A stretch of DNA of 57,516 bases, from NCBI GenBank assembly GCA_963640855.1, contig CAVIAJ010000008.1, positions 1 to 57,516 on the forward strand. The letters are read 5' to 3'. Shown here in pieces: positions 44,492-51,972 of the stretch (its first letter is position 1; each line of letters starts with the position of its first letter). This DNA comes from Methanarcanum sp963640855 (GTDB lineage: Archaea; Thermoplasmatota; Thermoplasmata; Methanomassiliicoccales; Methanomethylophilaceae). The notes beneath the pieces are model-generated. The model saw nothing but the letters and a program-made list of their open reading frames with translations, did not search any database and was not told the origin of the DNA. Made by a program: the position numbers and the translations under genes.

Positions 44492-44809
44492 ATGGCAGAA
44501 GCAAACATCATTGCAATCGTAAAAGCACTCGGCGAAGGAAACAACCTCGAAATCTTCGAAATACTCTCCAAAGGAGAAGTATGCGGATGCAAACTCGGAG
44601 AGAAATACAACCTCGACAAAGATGGTGTAGACAGGATGATGTCATCACTCCTGATCTCCGGACTTGTCGTAGAAGTCAAAGGCGACGACTGGAACCACTA
44701 CAAACTCGAAGAGACCCAGATGTGCCTCCTGAACAAATACTTCAACGACCGCATCAACGAGTGCAGAGCAACCGGCTGCAAATGCAAATGCAGCGAAGGC
44801 TGCTGCTAA
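44492..44809 (+). CDS. ArsR-like winged-helix protein 2 with Cys-rich tail
   Basis: The 105-residue protein resembles regulator 1 in its first 75 residues (IVKALGEGNNLEIFEIL, GEVCGCKLGEKYNL, a recognition helix and LVVEV wing). It ends with a remarkable cysteine cluster, CRATGCKCKCSEGCC, six cysteines in 15 residues, plus CGC in the sensor helix. A thiophilic metal or metalloid sensor is likely. The winged helix has drifted from the canonical TQPTLSHH recognition helix. Confidence 0.8.
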   Translation: MAEANIIAIVKALGEGNNLEIFEILSKGEVCGCKLGEKYNLDKDGVDRMMSSLLISGLVVEVKGDDWNHYKLEETQMCLLNKYFNDRINECRATGCKCKCSEGCC

Positions 44810-44833
44810 ACCCCGACGGCGGGAGAACCGCCG

Positions 44834-45838
44834 TCATTCCCTCTTACTTCCGTACTGTGACTTGGAAACCAAATCGTATCCTGCATCCAGGAACATTTTC
44901 TTTATATCGTCGTGTCTGTGAATCCATTCCGAAAGGTTGTCACTGTCGAGACGGGGCGTAGCACCTATTTCCGCAGCGGCATTGTTCGCACCGAATTCTA
45001 TCGATTTTTTATTGGCAGGGTGAACCGCAAGATTTCCTTTGAAAGCCAAACGGACAACGGCAACGATCTGTGCCAATCTGTCATCCGAAATCTCTTCCAT
45101 ATTACCCAACGGTGTTCCCGGGACACTCTCACGTCTCATAACGCAGATACCTGCGGGAGTCTCGTTCCTGAGTTCGATGATTTTGTCCGCCAATTCCTCG
45201 TTTGTAAATTCGATTCCGATAGGATCCAATCCCGTCGAAAGCATCAATCCGCCTTTCTTGGCGTTCCTCATCGTCTCTTTACGTTCTTCGAGAGAGAACG
45301 GAGTGTATTTTCCTTCGCCGAGTCTCGGCACATGATACACCGCAGTGTAACCGCATTCTTTCAGATGCTTTGCATCTTCAAGTGTCAGTTCGCCTGTGTT
45401 CGCAGTAAGGTAGTAATCTCCCGGAACATTTTCCCTTATCTTCTTTCCGAGGGAAGCCAATCCCTCCAAATCGTAATATTCGGTAGTCCTGAGCGTAAAC
45501 TGATAATATCCTTCGGCATTTTTCTCACGGATTATTTTCATTACGGTTTCATCGGACAGTTCCGTACAGCCTTTGACAAGACCCCATTTCTCTCCGAGAG
45601 AACAGAATTCACAGCTTGCGGCACACGGACGAAGATCCAATCCGATGGATGTTCCTACTTTGGCCTGATTCAGTACCAGCAGTTTGGATACATCTCTCGC
45701 AGTCTTACCGAGATACTCGAATTCCCCGGAACCCGGTTCGATTGACAGCAATCCGATAATCGATTCTCTGTCGAGAGCGTCGGATCCGAGTGCTGTTTTC
45801 TTTGCATTATCGATCAATGCTTTGATTTTACCGTCCAT
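44834..45838 (-). CDS. Radical SAM protein A (BioB/PylB-like group)
   Basis: The 334-residue protein has the radical SAM cluster motif CAASCEFC near residue 72-79, then SLGEKWGL. Downstream it shows the TIM-barrel pattern of biotin synthase-like enzymes (LTANTGELTLEDAKHLKECG, PGTPLGNMEEISDD). It is about 40% similar by eye to the protein at 46530-47534. The AGAGGATG ribosome-binding site favours the ATG at 45838 over 45847. It is the third gene of an operon. Reaction unknown. Confidence 0.83.
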   Translation of the reverse strand: MDGKIKALIDNAKKTALGSDALDRESIIGLLSIEPGSGEFEYLGKTARDVSKLLVLNQAKVGTSIGLDLRPCAASCEFCSLGEKWGLVKGCTELSDETVMKIIREKNAEGYYQFTLRTTEYYDLEGLASLGKKIRENVPGDYYLTANTGELTLEDAKHLKECGYTAVYHVPRLGEGKYTPFSLEERKETMRNAKKGGLMLSTGLDPIGIEFTNEELADKIIELRNETPAGICVMRRESVPGTPLGNMEEISDDRLAQIVAVVRLAFKGNLAVHPANKKSIEFGANNAAAEIGATPRLDSDNLSEWIHRHDDIKKMFLDAGYDLVSKSQYGSKRE

Positions 45839-45865
45839 GTGCTTCATCCTCTGTTGATTGTGATT

Positions 45866-46528
45866 TTATGCCTCCGGTGAGAAAGGACATTTCTTTCCGA
45901 TGCATTCTTTGTTTGCGGATTGGTGCATACACTGTACATCACACCATTCCATTCCGACTCCGAAAAGTCTTTCAACTGTTTTTACGGCATTGCCCATAGA
46001 AACATTCGCACCTCTGTTACAGCACCTGGGACCTCCGATTTTACCCAAATCGTACAGACACGAGCCTGTGAGCATATGCAGTTCGCCCCAATTCTCCTCT
46101 TTGAGAGGATGGGTGTCTGCAATCACACTGAAGAATATTCCCGCAGATACTGCGGAACCGCAGTCGCCTGCGTGTCCGCATGCTTTGGGAGGAATCAACG
46201 CGCCTCTGCGCATAATCTCGTCCAATGCCTTATCGAGATCGATTTCTCCACCGGAGTTTCTGTATGCGGTAACCAATGCCGATCCCACCGTAATGTGGAA
46301 TCTGAGGGGACGTGCCGCAATCAGATCGTCTGCAATCAGCGTATCGAGAATTTCACGCGGATTCTTTAATGAAGATGCTTTGCAGATCTGTTTCACTCTT
46401 TCCCTGATGTACGGTTCCGCACATCCGAAGCATATCGGTTTTTCATCATCGGAATAAACCATGTCGCCTGCTCTTCCGCAGACAGGACAGTCACCTGAAA
46501 TCGTATCGATTCTCTTTATCTCAGACAT
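45866..46528 (-). CDS. DUF5714 family protein
   Basis: The 220-residue protein starts with a C4 zinc ribbon (CPVCGRAGD ... CFGC), followed by a helical domain with conserved cysteine and histidine groups: CGHAGDCGSA near 125, RCCNRGANVS near 165, and WCDVQCMHQSANKECIGKKCPF at the end. This fits DUF5714, which occurs beside radical SAM and methyltransferase genes in methanogens and anaerobes. The ATG at 46528 lies two bases after the stop of the upstream radical SAM gene. It may bind a metal cluster; no function is established. Confidence 0.78.
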   Translation of the reverse strand: MSEIKRIDTISGDCPVCGRAGDMVYSDDEKPICFGCAEPYIRERVKQICKASSLKNPREILDTLIADDLIAARPLRFHITVGSALVTAYRNSGGEIDLDKALDEIMRRGALIPPKACGHAGDCGSAVSAGIFFSVIADTHPLKEENWGELHMLTGSCLYDLGKIGGPRCCNRGANVSMGNAVKTVERLFGVGMEWCDVQCMHQSANKECIGKKCPFSPEA

Positions 46529-46529
46529 C

Positions 46530-47534
46530 TCAATTCCCCGCAATGTCGTATCCGCATTCAATGAACATCTTCCTGACGTCGTCGTGATTGAATCTCCATT
46601 CGCCTATCGACGAAGGATTGTGTTTACTGTCGCGCGGATTCGCACCCGTTCCTACGGATGTTTCGTTCGCACCCCATTCCATCGCTTTTCTGTTCGGAGG
46701 GACTGCGGATACATTACGGCCTGAAGCAAACCTTATCACGGCGGCAATCTGGGCGATTCTCAGGTCGCTTACTTCCGGTATGTCTCCTACAGGCGTTCCT
46801 TTCGGATTGATACGTTTCATGGAACAGATCGAAACTGGGTCGAATTCTCTTATCGTTATCAAAACATCCGCAATCTCATCATCCGTATGTTCCGAACCTA
46901 TCGGATCGATACTGGATGATAACTTCATCTCGGAATCTGAAATGTTTTTCATTGTTCTGAGTCTTACGGGAGGTGAAAACGGTGTGTCGATTCCTTCTCT
47001 CAGATGCAACGTATGATATGCGCTGTTGTATCCTGCTTCGTGAAGTTTCACTAAATCCTCCGGAGACAGTTCTCCGGTGTTCACGCCGAGCATGAATTTT
47101 TCTTTAATCTCGGAATGGATTGTTTTCGCAAGTCCGCATAATCTGTCTACGGGATAGCATTCTGTGGTTCTTATCGTAAATTTCCTGTATCCTCTTGAAA
47201 TCTGCGATTTCATCAACCCGATAATCTCCTCGGGAGACATTTCAATATCGAATCCGTCCATAAGGCCCCATCTTTCGCCGAATGAACAGTAATTGCAGCT
47301 TGCTTTACATGCACGGTAATCCAAACCGAACGCCGTACCTACGGATGCTTTGTTGCCCGATCTTTTTCTTGCCAATTCACGGGCCTTCTTTCCCATGTAT
47401 TCACATTCTTCCGATTCGGGATCCAATGAAAGCATACGCACGATGTCTTCCCTGGTTATGCTCATGTGATCCTTTATGCTTCTCTCGAATGCATCGTCGA
47501 GAAACTGTACGGTTTCGGCATCCATACTCCCCAT
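46530..47534 (-). CDS. Radical SAM protein B (paralogue of A)
   Basis: The 334-residue paralogue has the cluster motif CKASCNYC followed by SFGERWGL, matching protein A almost residue for residue around the SAM site, and NTGELSPEDLVKLHEAG and PKGTPVGDIPEVSD further on. It is the first gene of the operon B-DUF5714-A. The start is uncertain among ATG 47534, ATG 47525 and a TTG at 47543; an ATTATTTATT box upstream favours the ATGs. Two near-equal radical SAM proteins around one small partner suggest a heteromeric enzyme. Confidence 0.82.
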   Translation of the reverse strand: MGSMDAETVQFLDDAFERSIKDHMSITREDIVRMLSLDPESEECEYMGKKARELARKRSGNKASVGTAFGLDYRACKASCNYCSFGERWGLMDGFDIEMSPEEIIGLMKSQISRGYRKFTIRTTECYPVDRLCGLAKTIHSEIKEKFMLGVNTGELSPEDLVKLHEAGYNSAYHTLHLREGIDTPFSPPVRLRTMKNISDSEMKLSSSIDPIGSEHTDDEIADVLITIREFDPVSICSMKRINPKGTPVGDIPEVSDLRIAQIAAVIRFASGRNVSAVPPNRKAMEWGANETSVGTGANPRDSKHNPSSIGEWRFNHDDVRKMFIECGYDIAGN

Positions 47535-47637
47535 TATACACAACTGAATAAATAATGATTTTATTGTCCGATAATTTAGTACTGACTCAAATAATACAGT
47601 ATAAATATGTTACAACCCCATCTTTCATACGGTTATT

Positions 47638-48069
47638 ATGACCGTCGAAGAAGATATCGCAAAAGGATTCGGAGAAGGCTTTGACTGTTCCATGGCAGTC
47701 TTCTCCAGACTCGCACCTGAAGTGGGTCTCACCGAAGAACAGGGAAAGAAACTTGCATCGTGCTTCGGTGTCGGTATGATGCAGGGTACAATCTGCGGTG
47801 CCGTCAGCGGCGCATTCATGGCTATCGGTGCCAAGTACGGAAACGTTGAGGCAGGAGACATGGCCCAGAAAGGACTCTGTATGCAGAAGAGGCAGGAATT
47901 TATTGACAAATTCACAGCCGAATTCGGTTCCCTCACATGCCCCGGACTTCTCAACCTCGATCTCAGAAAAGACAAAGATATGAAGAAGGCACAGGAGCAG
48001 GGCGTTCTCACACAGATCTGCCCCAAATACTGCAAGAGAGCAATCGAGATAGCAAAAGAAATTATCTGA
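47638..48069 (+). CDS. C_GCAxxG_C_C family redox protein
   Basis: The 143-residue protein has the family's spaced cysteines: FDCSMAV at residue 17, CFGVGMM near 42, GTICGAVSGA near 51 and a late CP (TCPGLL near 102) with QICPKYCK. Members are membrane-associated or soluble redox proteins of unknown role, common in anaerobes. A GTATAAATATG box at about 47601-47611 gives a leaderless start at the ATG. Confidence 0.85.
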   Translation: MTVEEDIAKGFGEGFDCSMAVFSRLAPEVGLTEEQGKKLASCFGVGMMQGTICGAVSGAFMAIGAKYGNVEAGDMAQKGLCMQKRQEFIDKFTAEFGSLTCPGLLNLDLRKDKDMKKAQEQGVLTQICPKYCKRAIEIAKEII

Positions 48070-48084
48070 GCGTTTTATGCTCTG

Positions 48085-48127
48085 ACGTCCGACTGCGGGA
48101 GATACGTTTGTATCTCCCTGCGGACGT
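48085..48127 (+). other. Strong two-part hairpin between redox-protein and methyltransferase genes
   Basis: Inner stem GGGAGATAC/GTATCTCCC with loop GTTT (48097-48118) and outer stem ACGTCCG/CGGACGT (48085-48091 with 48121-48127) give 16 base pairs with a small internal loop. It lies 15 bases after one stop codon and 20 before the next ATG. It may be a terminator or a structured leader. A TATTAAAC sequence right behind it could be the promoter of the methyltransferase. Confidence 0.7.
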
Positions 48128-48147
48128 ATTAAACACGGAAAGATAAC

Positions 48148-49179
48148 ATGCCGAAAGAGGAATTCATCTCGACAGTAAAATGCGAAGGTAACGGAAATGT
48201 TCCGACGTATCTCTTCGATGTCACACTCGGGATGGAGATTGCAGGATACGATACAGACGAATTATTCGTATCCGGCCTCGACGGCGAGAAATCCGCAAAA
48301 TCATTGCTGGCACTGCAGAAATACACAGGAATGGATGCGGTGAACGGTTCCGTAGTATGGATAGACACAAGAGAATTGGGAAATAAAGTGGAATATCCGC
48401 CCCACGGAATAATGTACACAGTGAAGAACGTCCTGAAAGACGATCCCGGTTTCATCTACAGAAAAAGAGCATTCAATGTCTCTGAGGAATCGATAAGACA
48501 GGTCGTACTTTCCCACAATTTGGTGCGTGAAGGTACCGATGCCGCACTTGTTCAGCACATTCCGTCACCTATGAGCATAGCCGCATCTATGAGGGGATTC
48601 GAACAGTTTCTTATGGATACGGTAAGCGAACCGGATTATGTCAGAGATCTGATAAATTTCACATCCAGAGTAGACTGGCACGTTGCGGATGCGGTTCTCA
48701 AAGGATCTTCTCCCGATATGTGTCTGATATCGGGTGCATATGACAACATAGACGTTATCGGAATCGATCCTTTTGAAAACATTTCAGTTCCTGCAATAGA
48801 GAAACTCATCGGAAAGATCCGCAGATACGACACGTGCGTGTGCTTACATCCGCACGGAAAACTGTCAGAAAGCGGAACGGCGCAGAAATCGCTCCGCGGC
48901 CTCAGATTGGACTGTCTGTACTACGGAGAATACAACGACCCCGTAGTCCTGAGAAAGAAATTCCCTAAATTCTCACTGATGGGAGGAATTGATACATTCA
49001 CAACGATTGCTCTCGGAGATATGAACAGAGTCGTGAAAGATACGGCGGAATATCTTGATAAGACATCGAAAATCGGCAATATGATTTTCACATGCTCGTG
49101 TTCTGTAGACAGAGGACTTTCGAGAGAGAAAATCAAGACGATGATTGATACTGTGAAACGTCATTCTTCATCTTTCTGA
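48148..49179 (+). CDS. URO-D-fold methyltransferase paralogue 3
   Basis: The 343-residue protein is a third member of the set at 38361 and 39937. It keeps the HPHG motif near residue 232 and the C-terminal CSCSVDRGLS near 316, but its N-terminal third is more diverged (it lacks the MxPRD start). HIPSPMSIAASMRGFEQFL near 138 aligns with the GPMTMAGFARG region of paralogue 2. Its last 19 bases overlap the convergent ABC ATPase gene. Substrate unknown. Confidence 0.84.
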   Translation: MPKEEFISTVKCEGNGNVPTYLFDVTLGMEIAGYDTDELFVSGLDGEKSAKSLLALQKYTGMDAVNGSVVWIDTRELGNKVEYPPHGIMYTVKNVLKDDPGFIYRKRAFNVSEESIRQVVLSHNLVREGTDAALVQHIPSPMSIAASMRGFEQFLMDTVSEPDYVRDLINFTSRVDWHVADAVLKGSSPDMCLISGAYDNIDVIGIDPFENISVPAIEKLIGKIRRYDTCVCLHPHGKLSESGTAQKSLRGLRLDCLYYGEYNDPVVLRKKFPKFSLMGGIDTFTTIALGDMNRVVKDTAEYLDKTSKIGNMIFTCSCSVDRGLSREKIKTMIDTVKRHSSSF

Positions 49180-50288
49180 TGTCTGAATGATGAGAGCAGT
49201 TTCTTCAGACCTTTCTTCTGTTCCGGCTCCGCCGTTTTTTCAATGATTTCCTCATTGCCGACAAGCCATATTCCGTTGGAGTTTACTCCCAACCTGATGG
49301 TTTCCCCGGGATGTCTGAGTGTGTTTGTATCGAGCGACACGTTGAGTATATGGCCGTTACTGTCTATGACGTAATCCATCCTCACACCCATGAAGGATGC
49401 TTCCGTGACTTTTCCTTCGATAATGCCGTCTACACTTTCAAAGAATGCTTCCGGCCTTATTACCAGCATTTTCTCACCGGGCTCGGATGAATAACCGTCG
49501 ATTGTGAATTTTCCTATTACGGAATCTGCGGTTCCGTTTCCGTCGTAATTGCAGGGAACGGTATTTTTCCATCCGAAGAATTTCGCTACAGTCAGTGTTT
49601 TCGGATGCGAATAGAACTCTTCGGGCGGAGAGAACTGTTCTATACGGCCGTTGTTCATCAGTGCGATACGGTCTCCTACGGCAACAGCTTCTTCCTGATC
49701 GTGTGTAACGAAAATTACGGTCTGTCCCAAATCCTTGCATATCTTTCTGACTGCCGTACGCATCTCAACCCTCAGACTTGCATCCAATGCGCTGAGAGGT
49801 TCATCGAGAAGGAGTAACTTAGGTTTTACAATCAATGCTCTTGCAAGAGACACCCTCTGTTCCTGTCCTCCCGACAGCTGTGTGGCGGGACGGTGTTCGA
49901 ACCCTGTGAGTTTGACGATATCGATGTATTTCTGAGTCTCCGAGATCATCTCTTCTTTGGATGAAAATCTTCCCGTAACCTTCGGAGCGAATGAGATGTT
50001 TCCGAAAACATCCATATTCTTGAAAAGGAACGGTTTCTGGAATACCATCGAGATGGGTCTCTTCTCGGTAAGCATCCCGTCGACGGATTCTCCGTCGATA
50101 AGAATCGTACCAGAATCCTGTTCCTCCAATCCTGCAATCAGTTTCAGCAGGGTTGTTTTTCCGCATCCGGATGAGCCCAACATTACCACTATTTCTCCTT
50201 CTTCGACCTCGAGATCGAGACTGTCGATGCAGGGAGATGCTGCGCCTTTGTATGTCTTCGTAATGCCTTTGATAGTAAGGAAACTCAT
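49161..50288 (-). CDS. ABC importer ATPase (PotA/YnjD-like)
   Basis: The 375-residue ATPase has Walker A GSSGCGKTT (residues 38-46), signature LSGGQEQR near 137, Walker B LLLLDEPLSALD near 157 and a C-terminal TOBE domain (about 240-350), typical of importers for polyamines, iron or sulfate-like substrates. A basic tail (EQKKGLKKLLSSFRHQKDEE) follows. It is the last gene of the four-gene importer operon. Confidence 0.93.
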   Translation of the reverse strand: MSFLTIKGITKTYKGAASPCIDSLDLEVEEGEIVVMLGSSGCGKTTLLKLIAGLEEQDSGTILIDGESVDGMLTEKRPISMVFQKPFLFKNMDVFGNISFAPKVTGRFSSKEEMISETQKYIDIVKLTGFEHRPATQLSGGQEQRVSLARALIVKPKLLLLDEPLSALDASLRVEMRTAVRKICKDLGQTVIFVTHDQEEAVAVGDRIALMNNGRIEQFSPPEEFYSHPKTLTVAKFFGWKNTVPCNYDGNGTADSVIGKFTIDGYSSEPGEKMLVIRPEAFFESVDGIIEGKVTEASFMGVRMDYVIDSNGHILNVSLDTNTLRHPGETIRLGVNSNGIWLVGNEEIIEKTAEPEQKKGLKKLLSSFRHQKDEE

Positions 50289-50289
50289 T

Positions 50290-51093
50290 TCAGACCCTCT
50301 GATTGTTGACCTTGTCCGTTCCCATTATCCATGTGGAGATTAACAGGAAGATTACGGACGGAATGAAGAATATTATTGTTAACGCGGCAAGCATGCTCTG
50401 AGACACCTGACCGTATTTGATTGCAGGGTACATTATCAGACCCATCGTTTCGAAATTAATCGGAGCGTACATACTGACGGCGAGATATGTTGCCCATGAA
50501 CTGATGAATACATACATGCAGGCAACTGCAAGACCGGATTTGATGGAAGGCAATGTGATGTTCATCAGCACCGATAATCTTCCGATACCCAACGTAGCGG
50601 CCTGATCCTCCACACCTACTTCGTAATTCTTGAATACAGGTACGAGAACCATAATCATATACGGGATCAGGAAGACAACTTCGGACAGTATCAGTGATGC
50701 ATATGTTCTGTATATGCCCAATTTTGCGAATACACTGCCGATACCGAAAAGAACTATGATTCCGGGTGCCATGACGGGCATCATCGTAAACACCTGTACC
50801 AGGGCCTTTCCTTTGAAATCCTTGGTACCTATGAATTTGGCAGGGAATATAGCCAGCACCAATGAAACCAATACCACCACACCGGATACGATTATGCTGT
50901 TCAGCGTTGTCCGGGGTATCTTGTAGGTGTCGATGACCGCGGTGTAATTGTCCCATGTAAAATTATCCGGAAGAAGGTTCTTGTAATCCCACGGTCCCGC
51001 AATCGACTGTATGAACAACGGAATTACGGGATACACTATTATGATGATTGTGAACAGAATGATGATCTTCTTCATCGGACTCTTTACAATCAT
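50290..51093 (-). CDS. ABC importer permease 2
   Basis: The 267-residue permease has about six membrane helices and the EAA loop, here DQAATLGIGRLSVLMNITLPSIKSG near residue 175. The start overlaps the stop of permease 1 (ATGA), which decides the ATG at 51093 over longer upstream frames. It pairs with the neighbour as a heterodimeric channel. Confidence 0.92.
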   Translation of the reverse strand: MIVKSPMKKIIILFTIIIIVYPVIPLFIQSIAGPWDYKNLLPDNFTWDNYTAVIDTYKIPRTTLNSIIVSGVVVLVSLVLAIFPAKFIGTKDFKGKALVQVFTMMPVMAPGIIVLFGIGSVFAKLGIYRTYASLILSEVVFLIPYMIMVLVPVFKNYEVGVEDQAATLGIGRLSVLMNITLPSIKSGLAVACMYVFISSWATYLAVSMYAPINFETMGLIMYPAIKYGQVSQSMLAALTIIFFIPSVIFLLISTWIMGTDKVNNQRV

Positions 51094-51947
51094 TCGTTCT
51101 TCCTCCCTGAAACCAATGAATAATACATCAGTACGGACGAAACAGCCATTGTTATGATGAACAGTATAATGGATATTGTGTACGACTCCATATGTTCGGG
51201 CATAGTCCATGTCACGTCGTTGAAGTAATGGTATGCCAATGTTACCAATGTGTGTTCCCTTCCCACCAATGACGGCAGTTCGAATGAACCGAATATGCAT
51301 GCGAAACACAGCACCGCCGTGTACGCAATGGATGATTTCAAGGACGGGAATATGATGTAAATGAAACGTTTGATTTTTCCGACACCCAATGTAGCGGCCT
51401 GATCTTCCTGATCAGATGACAGAGAATGCAGTACCGCAAGGAATGACAGTGCAATGTACGGAACGAACATCCATACGACTGAGAATATCAGTCCGCGTCC
51501 CTGAGGGTCGCTGAAAATGTTCGGAAAATTACTGTAAGATGTAATCAGGCCCAGGTTGTAGAACAGCGAACTTGTGAAACCTGCCTGAGAGAAAGCGATT
51601 ATCATCATCGATGCACAGGTTATCGTCGGCATCGATATGTCAAACTGAAGAAGGAAAAGTGTCAGTTTTTTTCCTACGAATGTCTTACGGACAGCCATAG
51701 CCAGAATAACGGCAGATACCATCGTTATTACGATGGAAATAAGCGTTATCTTCACTGTATAAATGAATGCATCCTGAAAATAGATGTCATTGATTGTTCT
51801 GACGTAATTATCGAATCCGATGAATTTTCCGCCGAACGTGTAGAAACTGTCTCTGAATGACCAGGCGACAGGTATAACAAAAAGTAAAATAATGACCAGT
51901 GAAGAGATGGCCACAGGGATCAGTTCCGACTTATCCCTGCGGTTCAT
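51090..51947 (-). CDS. ABC importer permease 1
   Basis: The 285-residue permease has six helices and an EAA loop DQAATLGVGKIKRFIYIIFPSLKSS near residue 185, nearly the same as in permease 2. It lies 25 bases after the binding-protein gene. Gene order binding protein, permease, permease, ATPase resembles the ynjBCD group. Confidence 0.92.
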   Translation of the reverse strand: MNRRDKSELIPVAISSLVIILLFVIPVAWSFRDSFYTFGGKFIGFDNYVRTINDIYFQDAFIYTVKITLISIVITMVSAVILAMAVRKTFVGKKLTLFLLQFDISMPTITCASMMIIAFSQAGFTSSLFYNLGLITSYSNFPNIFSDPQGRGLIFSVVWMFVPYIALSFLAVLHSLSSDQEDQAATLGVGKIKRFIYIIFPSLKSSIAYTAVLCFACIFGSFELPSLVGREHTLVTLAYHYFNDVTWTMPEHMESYTISIILFIITMAVSSVLMYYSLVSGRKNE

Positions 51948-51972
51948 CTCTTCACCGATGCGGGTTTACTGT

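Noticed and set aside
44834..47534. Pyrrolysine biosynthesis (PylB) as identity of the radical SAM proteins
   Set aside because: No pylC, pylD, pylS or pylT nearby, and there are two paralogues around a DUF5714 gene; PylB-like is only a fold-level statement.
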